Shown one piece after another: positions 31,797 to 41,031 of a stretch of 64,000 nt of DNA. The position numbers were made by a program, and so were the translations under genes. The notes beneath the pieces were generated by a model. That model searched no databases. It saw only the letters and a program-made list of their open reading frames with translations, and was not told the DNA's origin. Each line of letters opens with the position of its first letter. Within the stretch, counting starts at the first letter, position 1. Source of the stretch: Candidatus Mediterraneibacter faecavium (GTDB taxonomy: Bacteria; Bacillota; Clostridia; Lachnospirales; Lachnospiraceae); assembly GCA_019119995.1 (NCBI GenBank), contig DWVY01000031.1, positions 1 through 64,000 on the forward strand. Direction: 5' to 3'.

Positions 31797-33296
31797 GTGG
31801 GAAAACCGACAGGATTTATGGATTATGCAAGAAAAGACAAGACGGCGGAACAGCCGCTTGAGAGAATTAAGCATTTTAATGAGTTCTATACGCCTCTTCC
31901 GAAAGAGGAACAGGAACTGCAGGGGGCGCGGTGCATGGCGTGCGGCGTGCCGTTCTGCCAGTCAGGTCTGAACCTGATGGGGATGGCCAGCGGATGCCCG
32001 CTCCACAACCTTGTGCCGGAATGGAACGACCTGATCTACAACGGCAACTGGGAGGAAGCGTACTACCGCCTGGCGAAGACGAATAACTTCCCGGAGTTTA
32101 CTTCCAGGGTATGTCCGGCTCTCTGCGAGAATGCATGTACATGCGGACTCAATCAGGATCCGGTGGCTTCAAAGAGCAACGAGTATGCGATCATTGAGAA
32201 TGCATATGAGATGGGGTACGCGAAGGCCCGCCCGCCGAAAGTGCGCACAGGCAAAAAAGTAGCTGTCATCGGTTCCGGCCCGTCGGGACTGGCGGCAGCG
32301 GACCTGCTCAACAGAAGAGGACACCAGGTCACCGTGTTCGAGCGGGAGGACAAACCGGGCGGACTGCTCCGCTACGGCATCCCGAATATGAAGCTGGAGA
32401 AGCAGTACATCGACAGAAAGTTAAAGATCATGGAGGAAGAAGGCGTTGAGTTCCGCGTAAACTGCAATGTAGGAAAGGATGTAAAACCGGCGCAGCTCTT
32501 AAAAGAGTACGACCGCATCGTCCTGGCCTGCGGAGCGTCCCATCCCCGCGATATCAAAGTGCCGGGACGCGACGCGGAAGGGATCCATTTCGCAGTGGAT
32601 TTCCTGAAGTCTACGACGAAAGCCCTCTGGTCTCATAATATGCAGCTCAAAGACGGAACCTATATTTCCGCAAAAGGGAAAAATGTGATCGTCATCGGCG
32701 GCGGAGATACAGGGAACGACTGTGTCGGCACTTCCATCCGCCACGGCGCCAAGTCCGTGCTCCAGCTGGAGATGATGCCGAAAGCTCCGGATCAGAGAAC
32801 AGAGACAAACCCGTGGCCAGAGTGGCCGAGGATCTGCAAGACGGATTACGGCCAGCAGGAAGCGATCGCTGTGTTCGGACACGACCCGCGCGTGTACCAG
32901 ACAACGGTCAAAGAGTTCGTAAAAGACAAGAAAGGAAAGCTCTGTAAAGCAGTCCTTATCAAGCTGGAGAGCAAGAAAGACGAGAAGACCGGCAGGATGT
33001 ATATGGCAGAGATCCCGGGCAGCGAGTACACGGTAGACGCAGATCTCGTGCTGATCGCAGCCGGATTCCTCGGAAGCGAAGAATACGTTACAAAATCATT
33101 CGGCGTGGAAGTCAATGAGCGCACGAACGTAAAGACCGAGCCGGGCAGATATGCGACAAATATCAAGAACGTGTTTGCAGCCGGCGACATGCACAGAGGT
33201 CAGTCGCTTGTCGTGTGGGCGATCCGCGAGGGACGCGAGGCGGCAAGAGAAGTGGACGAAAGCCTGATGGGATATACGAACCTGAATATACAATAA
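31797..33296 (+). CDS. gltD: Glutamate synthase small subunit
   Basis: GKPTGFMDYARKD, RCMACGVPFCQSG, VAVIGSGPSGLAAADLLNRRG; GTG start. Confidence 0.97.
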   Translation: MGKPTGFMDYARKDKTAEQPLERIKHFNEFYTPLPKEEQELQGARCMACGVPFCQSGLNLMGMASGCPLHNLVPEWNDLIYNGNWEEAYYRLAKTNNFPEFTSRVCPALCENACTCGLNQDPVASKSNEYAIIENAYEMGYAKARPPKVRTGKKVAVIGSGPSGLAAADLLNRRGHQVTVFEREDKPGGLLRYGIPNMKLEKQYIDRKLKIMEEEGVEFRVNCNVGKDVKPAQLLKEYDRIVLACGASHPRDIKVPGRDAEGIHFAVDFLKSTTKALWSHNMQLKDGTYISAKGKNVIVIGGGDTGNDCVGTSIRHGAKSVLQLEMMPKAPDQRTETNPWPEWPRICKTDYGQQEAIAVFGHDPRVYQTTVKEFVKDKKGKLCKAVLIKLESKKDEKTGRMYMAEIPGSEYTVDADLVLIAAGFLGSEEYVTKSFGVEVNERTNVKTEPGRYATNIKNVFAAGDMHRGQSLVVWAIREGREAAREVDESLMGYTNLNIQ

Positions 33297-33308
33297 CTGA
33301 TAAATGCA

Positions 33309-33346
33309 AAAAACAGTTCCGCCGCAGTGCGGAGCTGTTTTTTGTG
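33309..33346 (+). terminator. Rho-independent terminator after gltD
   Basis: aaaacagttccgccgcagtgcggagctgttttttg. Confidence 0.85.
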
Positions 33347-33442
33347 AAAAAATGCTGTTTTCTGTTGAAAAAGCAGTGCTTCTGCTGTATGATGTTTCTA
33401 TATGAAAGCTGAGAACAAGATATAGATACAGAGGGTGAGTAC

Positions 33443-34624
33443 ATGAAATTCAGAAAAGTAAAACAAGTGCTGATCGTTTCGGCGCTTGTCTGCAGTATGT
33501 CGGCCGTACCGGTATATGCAGCGCCGGAAGGGTCGATAGACAGTCTTGAAGATGAGCAGTCAGAATTGAAAGATCAGAAGAATGATGCCCAGGATGAACT
33601 GAATAGTCTGCAGACGCAGTTGGAAACGCTGTTGTCCAAGGTGGCGGAACTGGAGGATAAACTGATCAGTACGGGACAGAAGATCAGTCAGGCGAAAGAC
33701 GATCTCGTTGTTGCCGAAGAAAAACGGCAGGATCAGTATGATTCTATGAAACTGCGGATCAAATATATGTATGAGTCAGGCGGAGATACTGCAGCGTTGG
33801 AGAAAGTGCTTACCTCCGGAGATATTACAAGTATGCTGACGCAGGCGGAGTATTCACAGCAGGTACATAATTATGACCGCGCACAGCTCAAAGAATATGC
33901 GGATACGGTGCAGGAGATACAGGATCTTGAGGATACGCTTGAAACGGAAATGACGGATCTGCAGGCTCTTGAAGCGGACTACCAGGAACAGCAGGATGAG
34001 CTGAATACAACGATCGCATCCAAACAGGATGAAATATCAAACCTCGACGGCATGATCCAGGAAGCGGCAAGAAAGATCGTGGCAGAGAGACAGCGCCAGG
34101 AGGAAGAAGCCAGACAGCAGCAGGAAGCAGCGTCAAATGACAGTAATGGAGGAGAACAGGATAACGCTCCGGCGGACAGTCCGCAGACTTCCGCACCGTC
34201 TCAGGATGTACAAACACCTTCAGAGGATAATGGCGGCGGAGATGACTCTTATGAAGAACCTGCCCAGGATACAGGCGGAGGCAGTGAACCGTCGTATGAT
34301 TCCTCGTCGGGAAATGCGGCGGTAGACCGTGCGATGTCGAAACAGGGCCTTCCCTATGCATGGGGCGAAGCAGGGCCAGATTCATTTGACTGTTCCGGTC
34401 TTGTAAGCTATGCTCTGACCGGAAGTTATGTACATACATGGACAACTTATGACTTTATGTCATGGCCAAGAGTAAGCGACCCGCAGCCCGGGGACGTCTG
34501 CACTACATCTACCCACTGCGGCCTTTACATCGGGGGCGGGATGATGGTCCACGCACCCCACAGCGGCGATGTGGTCAAGGTAAGTCCTGTCCAGAGCGGT
34601 ATGATCTATGTCAGACGTCCATAA
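33443..34624 (+). CDS. Secreted coiled-coil NlpC/P60 peptidoglycan hydrolase (paralog 1)
   Basis: Signal peptide, long coiled coil, linker, FDCSGLVSYALTGSY...QPGDV...HCGLYIGGG. Confidence 0.93.
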   Translation: MKFRKVKQVLIVSALVCSMSAVPVYAAPEGSIDSLEDEQSELKDQKNDAQDELNSLQTQLETLLSKVAELEDKLISTGQKISQAKDDLVVAEEKRQDQYDSMKLRIKYMYESGGDTAALEKVLTSGDITSMLTQAEYSQQVHNYDRAQLKEYADTVQEIQDLEDTLETEMTDLQALEADYQEQQDELNTTIASKQDEISNLDGMIQEAARKIVAERQRQEEEARQQQEAASNDSNGGEQDNAPADSPQTSAPSQDVQTPSEDNGGGDDSYEEPAQDTGGGSEPSYDSSSGNAAVDRAMSKQGLPYAWGEAGPDSFDCSGLVSYALTGSYVHTWTTYDFMSWPRVSDPQPGDVCTTSTHCGLYIGGGMMVHAPHSGDVVKVSPVQSGMIYVRRP

Positions 34625-34639
34625 GTAACAGATCCAGAA

Positions 34640-34672
34640 ACTCCCGGAGAAATATCCGGGAGTTTTTTTGTG
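34640..34672 (+). terminator. Rho-independent terminator
   Basis: aactcccggagaaatatccgggagtttttttg. Confidence 0.92.
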
Positions 34673-34871
34673 AAGAAATATTACAAAAATATTAAAAAAC
34701 TATTGAAAAACTCTGCATAATTTATTATAATTTATTTCAATGCAGAATGACAGAAGAAGAGAAGACCCACAAATATGCATTTTTTTTGATATGCTGTTGA
34801 AAAATATGCTTTTATGTTGTATCATGCGTATGTGTGGGGATATAGATAACATAATAGGGAAAGGTGAAGAG

Positions 34872-35987
34872 ATGAGATTGAGAAAAAGAGTACATAGCGC
34901 GTTTATCGCTACAGTTCTTACCTGTTCGTTGGCGGTGACTCCGGTGCTTGCCGCACCTGATACGCTTGAGAGCCTTCAGCAGGAGCAGGAGGATCTTAAG
35001 AATCAGAAAGCAGCTGCCCAGAGTGAACTGAACAGTCTCCAGTCAGACCTGGATGCGATCGTCACGAAACTGGCGGATCTGGAAGATCAGCTGATCGCCA
35101 AGGGCGAGGAGATCATCCAGATCAAAGCGGATCTTGAGGCGGCTGAAGAGAAACGTCAGGAGCAGTACGATGCCATGAAGCTTCGTATCAAATACATGTA
35201 TGAAGCGGGCACCGGTACAGCGACGATGGAAAAGGTCATGTCTTCGGGCGACATTTCCGGTATGCTGACACAGGCTGAGTATTCACAGCAGGTACATGAA
35301 TATGACCGGGATCAGCTTGAAGAATATGCAAATACTGTACAGGAGATTGAAGACCTGCAGGCAAAGAGCGAGCAGGAACTGGCGGATCTGGAAGAGCTTG
35401 AAGGCGAATACCAGCAGCAGGAAGAGAATCTGAATTCGATGATCGCTTCTAAGTCGGATGAAGTTTCCAATCTGGACGGAATGCTCCAGGAAGCTGCAAG
35501 AAAGATCCAGGAAGAGAAAGACCGTCAGGAGGCTGAGGCCGAGAGGCAGCGCCAGCTCGAAGAGCAGCAGAGGCAGCAGGCAGCAGCTCAGAATAATAAC
35601 ACAGGCGGCGGTTCGAACAATACAGGCGGAGGCAGCACTTCATCAGCTTCAAATGATTCATATGACGCTGTGACAGGAAATGCGATCGTGGATCGTGCAT
35701 ACAGCAAGATGGGACTTTGGTATGAATGGGGAGCATGCGGACCGAATACTTTCGATTGCTCCGGCCTTGTAAGTTATGCACTGACTGGAAGTTATACAAG
35801 ACTTGGCACCACCTATACATTCATGGGATGGACAAGAGTAAGCAATCCGCAGCCGGGTGATGTCTGCACAAGTTGGACACACTGCGGTATCTATATCGGA
35901 AACGGACAGATGATACATGCCCCGCATACAGGAGCCCAGATCACGATCGGACCGGTTCCGAGCAATATGATCTATGTCCGCTACTAA
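34872..35987 (+). CDS. Secreted coiled-coil NlpC/P60 peptidoglycan hydrolase (paralog 2)
   Basis: Same architecture as paralog 1; FDCSGLVSYALTGSYTRLGTTYTF. Confidence 0.93.
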   Translation: MRLRKRVHSAFIATVLTCSLAVTPVLAAPDTLESLQQEQEDLKNQKAAAQSELNSLQSDLDAIVTKLADLEDQLIAKGEEIIQIKADLEAAEEKRQEQYDAMKLRIKYMYEAGTGTATMEKVMSSGDISGMLTQAEYSQQVHEYDRDQLEEYANTVQEIEDLQAKSEQELADLEELEGEYQQQEENLNSMIASKSDEVSNLDGMLQEAARKIQEEKDRQEAEAERQRQLEEQQRQQAAAQNNNTGGGSNNTGGGSTSSASNDSYDAVTGNAIVDRAYSKMGLWYEWGACGPNTFDCSGLVSYALTGSYTRLGTTYTFMGWTRVSNPQPGDVCTSWTHCGIYIGNGQMIHAPHTGAQITIGPVPSNMIYVRY

Positions 35988-36004
35988 ATTACATAACTAA
36001 GAGA

Positions 36005-36038
36005 AAGCACCCTGCGGGAGAAACCGCAGGGTTTTCTT
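36005..36038 (+). terminator. Rho-independent terminator
   Basis: caccctgcgggagaaaccgcagggttttcttt. Confidence 0.88.
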
Positions 36039-36167
36039 TATGCATAAAGGGTTACTGTTCACAGTGAGCTTTTATGCATTTGTCATGGAGAGACTTGATG
36101 TGATATCTTGTCAGACCGATCGCATTTGTGCTAGAATGAAAAAGATCTTACGGAGAGGAAGAACAGA

Positions 36168-36695
36168 ATGGACCAGGGACTTATTCATATTTACTGCGGA
36201 GACGGAAAAGGCAAGACTTCAGCCGCCGCCGGGCTGGCTGTGCGGGCGGCGGGATGCGGAAAGAACGTGCTCTTTGCGAGGTTCCTTAAGAATGAGGAAT
36301 CGGGAGAACTGAAGATCCTTGACAGGATCCCTGAAATCCATGTTATCCATCTGGAAAGATCTTACGGTTTTTTCAGTACGCTTTCAGACAGGGAAAAAGA
36401 CGAGGTCCGGGTGATGTACGACGGGCTGTGGCGCCGCATACTGGAAATGGCGTCGGACGGCAGTTACGATATCCTTGTCATGGACGAATTTATGGCGGCG
36501 TACAGATACGGGCTGATCCCCCGGGAAGAGGCGCTTGCGTTTCTCGGAAAAAAACCGGAAGGTCTGGAAATCGTCCTGACAGGGCGGGATCCGGACGAAA
36601 GACTTGTGGAGCTGGCAGATTATGTGTCGGAGATCCGCAAGGTGAAGCATCCCTTTGACCGCGGGATCAGGGCGCGCAGAGGGATCGAGTATTAG
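36168..36695 (+). CDS. cobA: Cob(I)yrinic acid a,c-diamide adenosyltransferase (CobA/BtuR)
   Basis: MDQGLIHIYCGDGKGKTSAAAGLAVRAAG ... DILVMDEFMAA. Confidence 0.93.
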   Translation: MDQGLIHIYCGDGKGKTSAAAGLAVRAAGCGKNVLFARFLKNEESGELKILDRIPEIHVIHLERSYGFFSTLSDREKDEVRVMYDGLWRRILEMASDGSYDILVMDEFMAAYRYGLIPREEALAFLGKKPEGLEIVLTGRDPDERLVELADYVSEIRKVKHPFDRGIRARRGIEY

Positions 36696-36759
36696 AAAGC
36701 GGTATGTCCGAAGGGATGTACCGGACCAGATCCGGCATACATTTAGAAGACACGGTCTG

Positions 36760-36930
36760 CGCCAGATATGGGCATACGGCCCGGAAAATGTCAGGGGAAG
36801 TAGGCTGCGAGGAAGCCAGGTGGGAATCCTGCACAATACCCGTTGCTGTATTGGAGGAGCGGTGCTTCAGAGTAAGCCACTGGGACAGAAGAGCCCGGGA
36901 AGGCAGAGGCATCTGCGGTGATACCTAAGT
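36760..36930 (+). ncRNA. Cobalamin riboswitch
   Basis: ggaagccaggtgggaatcctgcac...cccgttgctgtattggaggagcggtgcttcagagtaaGCCACTGggacagaagagcccGGGAAGGc, upstream of cbiM; exact ends uncertain. Confidence 0.9.
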
Positions 36931-36992
36931 CAGAATATTCGCTTTTAAATGGATCTGGGGATTACGGGAATATGATCAAAAGGAGAGAAAAA

Positions 36993-37748
36993 ATGCCAAA
37001 AAAACAGAAAATCTTACTGCGTGCTTACATCGTATTTGCTGCGATGTTTGCGATCGCACCTGCATCCAATGCGATGCACATCATGGAAGGCTACCTGCCG
37101 GCAGGTTACTGCGTGGCATGGGGAGTCGTCTGCCTGCCGTTTCTGATCGCAGGATTCATTTCACTTAGGAACAAAGTAAAAGAAAACAGAAGGAATCTGA
37201 TCCTTATCGCCATGTCAGGGGCGTTTATCTTCGTGATATCATCACTGAAGATACCCTCAGTGACAGCAAGCTGTTCCCATATGACGGGAACAGGACTGGG
37301 AGCGATCCTCTTCGGCCCCGCCTCGGTCAGTGTGCTGGGGATCATCGTACTGATCTTTCAGGCCATACTGCTGGCGCACGGGGGTCTGACGACTCTGGGA
37401 GCCAATACGTTTTCCATGGCGATCGCGGGGCCTCTGGTTTCATTTGGTATATATAAACTGTGCTGTCACACGAAGGTTAACCGGAAAGCGGCGGTCTTCC
37501 TTGCAGCATTTCTCGGGGATATATTTACATACTGTGTGACAAGCATCCAGCTTGCGCTGGCCCATCCCTCTGAGGCGGGCGGAGTGGCGGCGTCCGCGGT
37601 GAAGTTCCTCGGCGTGTTCGCGCCGACGCAGCTTCCTCTGGCAGTGATCGAGGGGATCCTTACGGTTGTCATTATGATCGGACTTGAGACATATGCAAAA
37701 CCGGAGCTTGAGCGCATTGGTTTTCTGAACAGAAAGAAGGGGGTGTGA
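36993..37748 (+). CDS. cbiM: Cobalt ECF transporter membrane component CbiM
   Basis: SNAMHIMEGYLPAGYCVAWGV ... LGANTFSMAIAGP. Confidence 0.95.
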   Translation: MPKKQKILLRAYIVFAAMFAIAPASNAMHIMEGYLPAGYCVAWGVVCLPFLIAGFISLRNKVKENRRNLILIAMSGAFIFVISSLKIPSVTASCSHMTGTGLGAILFGPASVSVLGIIVLIFQAILLAHGGLTTLGANTFSMAIAGPLVSFGIYKLCCHTKVNRKAAVFLAAFLGDIFTYCVTSIQLALAHPSEAGGVAASAVKFLGVFAPTQLPLAVIEGILTVVIMIGLETYAKPELERIGFLNRKKGV

Positions 37749-37753
37749 CTGTT

Positions 37754-38086
37754 ATGACGAAGAATACGAAAACAGTTATCATCCTGCTTATCATTGCCGT
37801 ACTGATCGCTGTTATCCCCGTAGCTCTTCTTCCCGGAGCCGAGTTTGGCGGATCGGACGATGCGGGAAGCGTGATGGTGGAGGAGATCCGGGGAGAATAT
37901 GAGCCGTGGTTTACCCCTGTTCTGGAGACCGCTATCGGCGGTGAGCTCCCGGGAGAACTGGAGAGCCTCCTCTTCTGCGTGCAGACCGGGACAGGCGTAG
38001 GCGTGATCGCCTTTTTTATGGGGCGTTTTGTGGAACGCAAGAAATGGATGAAGAAGATAGGAGAGGAAGATGCTCCTGATAGATAA
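37754..38086 (+). CDS. cbiN: Cobalt transport protein CbiN
   Basis: Two-TM small protein with FGGSDDAGSVMVEEI...YEPWFTPVLE between cbiM and cbiQ. Confidence 0.93.
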   Translation: MTKNTKTVIILLIIAVLIAVIPVALLPGAEFGGSDDAGSVMVEEIRGEYEPWFTPVLETAIGGELPGELESLLFCVQTGTGVGVIAFFMGRFVERKKWMKKIGEEDAPDR

Positions 38087-38837
38087 ACTTAGCTACCAGT
38101 CAAAGTTAAGATATGTAAATGCATCGGAGAAGCTTGTGTATGCCCTGCTGACTCTCGTGCTCTGCATTCTTAGCCGCTCGGTAAAAGTGGCGGTGCTGGT
38201 ATTTGCCGTCAATGGAGTGCTGACGGTGGGAAAGGGGGGGATCCCCCTTTTCCGTTATATAAAACTGCTCATGATCCCTTTGGCCTTTCTGGCAGCGGGG
38301 ACGGCTGCGGTCATGATAAACGTATCCCGCACCCCTATGGATGCTTTTGCACTGCAGGCGGGAGAATGGTATGTTACGGGAAGCTGTGAAGGGATCCGGC
38401 GCGGGCTGGGATTGTGCGTGACTGCGCTTTCTGCGGTAAGCTCACTGTATTTCCTGTCGCTTAATACAGTGATGACAGATATACTCTGCGCCTGCAGAAA
38501 AATGCATTTCCCGCCGCTTCTCATGGAACTGATGCTTTTGATCTACCGTTTCATCTTCGTCCTGTTCGAGACTGCATTTTCGATCACGGTGTCACAGCAG
38601 TCACGCCTCGGCAACCGCGGCTTCAGGACAAGGATCCGTTCGTTCGGGATGATGGGGGCTTCCCTCTTTATACTCGCGCTGAAACGCTCCGCCGCCCTTT
38701 ATGACGCAATGGAATCCAGATGCTACGACGGGAGCATAAGGGTGCTTTCGCGGGAGCATCCGGTTAAGACGGCGGAGATCGCAGCGATCGTATTATATGG
38801 AGCGGTGCTTGTGCTGGTGTGGCTTTTATGTGGATGA
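38070..38837 (+). CDS. cbiQ: Cobalt ECF transporter T component CbiQ
   Basis: Multi-TM, IDKLSYQSKLRYVNASEKLVYAL; AMESRCYDG motif. Confidence 0.93.
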   Translation: MLLIDKLSYQSKLRYVNASEKLVYALLTLVLCILSRSVKVAVLVFAVNGVLTVGKGGIPLFRYIKLLMIPLAFLAAGTAAVMINVSRTPMDAFALQAGEWYVTGSCEGIRRGLGLCVTALSAVSSLYFLSLNTVMTDILCACRKMHFPPLLMELMLLIYRFIFVLFETAFSITVSQQSRLGNRGFRTRIRSFGMMGASLFILALKRSAALYDAMESRCYDGSIRVLSREHPVKTAEIAAIVLYGAVLVLVWLLCG

Positions 38838-38862
38838 GTGCAGGGAGAGGTAGTATAATAAA

Positions 38863-39702
38863 ATGAAACATGATGAAGACTGGGTAATAAAGGCAGAGAA
38901 TGTCTCTTATACTTATGATGGAAATGATAAAAAAGCACTTGACGGGCTGGACATGAAGATACGCCGGGGCGCGAAGGTGGCCTTTATGGGCGGAAACGGC
39001 TCGGGGAAATCGACATTTTTCCTGTGCCTCAACGGGATACGCCGGCCGGATGAAGGAACGATATACATTGACGGAAAGCCCGTCGAGTACACAAGAAAAG
39101 GGCTCTTGGACGTGAGGAGCAGAGTAGGGATCGTATTTCAGGATCCGGACGACCAGCTTTTTTCTGCCAGCGTATATGAAGAGATCTCTTTCGGGATCCT
39201 GAATCTGGGCGCCGATGAGGATACGGCCCGGAAAGAAGTGGAGCGGGTGATAGAAGAACTGGAGATCACACCTTTCCAGGACAGGCCCGCACATGCATTG
39301 AGCGGCGGGCAGAAGAAGCAGGTCGCAATTGCAGATATCCTTGTCATGCATCCGGAAGTGATGATACTGGATGAGCCGGATGCGGCGCTGGATCCGAGAC
39401 ATAAAAGGAAAGTGCAGGAGATAGTGGAGCGTCTGACAGAGAAAGGGATCACGGTGCTGATGGCAACGCATGATATCGATCATGCATATGAGTGGGCAGA
39501 CGAGGTCGTGCTGATGCGTGAGGGAAAAGTGCTCCGTCAGGGGACTCCTTATGAAGTATGTACCGACAGGGAGGCGCTTGAGAAAGCAAGTCTTGAACTG
39601 CCGGCCGTAGTGAGGATATATGAAAGGCTTAAGGAGAAGGGCATGCTGCCGGAGGATACCCCGCTTCCGGACAGTATGGAGACTTTGATAGATCTCCTGT
39701 GA
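38863..39702 (+). CDS. cbiO: Cobalt ECF transporter ATPase CbiO
   Basis: GGNGSGKSTFFLCLNG, VFQDPDDQLFSASVYEEISFG, ALSGGQKKQVAIA. Confidence 0.96.
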   Translation: MKHDEDWVIKAENVSYTYDGNDKKALDGLDMKIRRGAKVAFMGGNGSGKSTFFLCLNGIRRPDEGTIYIDGKPVEYTRKGLLDVRSRVGIVFQDPDDQLFSASVYEEISFGILNLGADEDTARKEVERVIEELEITPFQDRPAHALSGGQKKQVAIADILVMHPEVMILDEPDAALDPRHKRKVQEIVERLTEKGITVLMATHDIDHAYEWADEVVLMREGKVLRQGTPYEVCTDREALEKASLELPAVVRIYERLKEKGMLPEDTPLPDSMETLIDLL

Positions 39703-39746
39703 TACGGGAATAAAATAAAAAGAAGACAAGGAGAGTGTTAACGGAG

Positions 39747-40517
39747 ATGAAAAAAGGGATTCTGGTGGTGAGCTTCGGGACAAGCCATCTTGATACAATG
39801 GAGAAGACGATCGATGTGATCGAACAGGATATCGCGCAGAAATTTCCCGAGTGCAGGGTATACAGGGCGTTTACAAGCCGGATGATCATCCGCAAGCTGA
39901 AACGCACGGAGAACATGGAAGTGGATACAGTGGAAGAGGCTGTGAAGCGTATGGCGTCTGACGGGATCGAAGACGTGGTCGTGCAGCCCACCCACATCAT
40001 TAACGGGATCGAGAACGACCGCATGATGGAAGACCTGATGGAAAATATGTCATGCTTTCAGCGGATCCGAGTGGGGAAACCGCTTCTGAGCAGTGTGGAT
40101 GATTATAAGAAATCCATCCATGCGGTTATGGCGGAGACGGAGCTTGCCGATGACGAGATGCTCGTGCTTATGGGACACGGAACAGATCATCACGCCAACT
40201 CGGCATATCCGACGCTGGAGTATACATTCCATGCGCTGGGATATAATCAGGTGCTGGTCGGGACTGTGGAGAGCTTCCCGGAACTGAAAAATGTGATGGC
40301 AAAGCTGGAAATAGCGGGAAAGAAAAAGGCGGCGCTCATGCCGTTCATGCTCGTGGCGGGCGACCATGCGAAAAACGATATGGCAGGCGAGGAGGATTCG
40401 TGGAAGAGCCAGCTCGAGGACGAGGGATACGAAGTGCGCGTGATCATGAAAGGACTGGGCGAATTCGAGGGGATCCGCAGGATCTTTCTGGAGCATATAG
40501 AAGAAACGATGGAGTAA
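39747..40517 (+). CDS. cbiK: Anaerobic sirohydrochlorin cobaltochelatase CbiK
   Basis: MKKGILVVSFGTSHLDTMEKTI, VQPTHIINGIENDRM, MGHGTDHHAN. Confidence 0.94.
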   Translation: MKKGILVVSFGTSHLDTMEKTIDVIEQDIAQKFPECRVYRAFTSRMIIRKLKRTENMEVDTVEEAVKRMASDGIEDVVVQPTHIINGIENDRMMEDLMENMSCFQRIRVGKPLLSSVDDYKKSIHAVMAETELADDEMLVLMGHGTDHHANSAYPTLEYTFHALGYNQVLVGTVESFPELKNVMAKLEIAGKKKAALMPFMLVAGDHAKNDMAGEEDSWKSQLEDEGYEVRVIMKGLGEFEGIRRIFLEHIEETME

Positions 40518-40562
40518 GGCGGGGCGGGGCATCACGGCCCGCCGCCGGGAAAGGAGCAGGAA

Positions 40563-41027
40563 ATGTTAGAAACAGGAACAAAAGCGCCGGCGTTTGAACT
40601 GCCGGATCAGAACGGGACAATGCACACACTGGAGGAATACAGAGGGAAAAAGGTAGTTCTCTATTTTTATCCAAAGGACAACACGCCGGGCTGCACAAAG
40701 CAGGCATGCGGCTTTGGCGAGCTTTATCCCCAGTTTACGGAGAAAGGGGCGGTGGTCCTGGGTGTGAGCAGAGACAGCGTGGCTTCCCACAAGAAATTTG
40801 AAGAGAAATACGGACTGCCGTTCACACTTCTTTCTGATACGGAGCTTACATGCATCCAAGCGTATGACGTGTGGAAAGAGAAGAACATGTACGGCAGGAA
40901 GACAATGGGCGTTGTGCGCACGACGTATCTGATCGATGAGGAGGGCGTGATCGTCAGGGCGTTCGGCAAGGTAAAAGCAGCGGATAATCCGGCGCAGATG
41001 CTGGAAGAAATACAGGCGTCGGTCTAG
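40563..41027 (+). CDS. bcp: Thioredoxin-dependent thiol peroxidase (Bcp/PrxQ)
   Basis: YFYPKDNTPGCTKQACGF. Confidence 0.95.
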   Translation: MLETGTKAPAFELPDQNGTMHTLEEYRGKKVVLYFYPKDNTPGCTKQACGFGELYPQFTEKGAVVLGVSRDSVASHKKFEEKYGLPFTLLSDTELTCIQAYDVWKEKNMYGRKTMGVVRTTYLIDEEGVIVRAFGKVKAADNPAQMLEEIQASV

Positions 41028-41031
41028 CGGC

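Noticed and set aside
36040-36312. ORF overlapping the start of cobA
   Set aside because: Alternate frame of the cobA promoter and N-terminus; no domain
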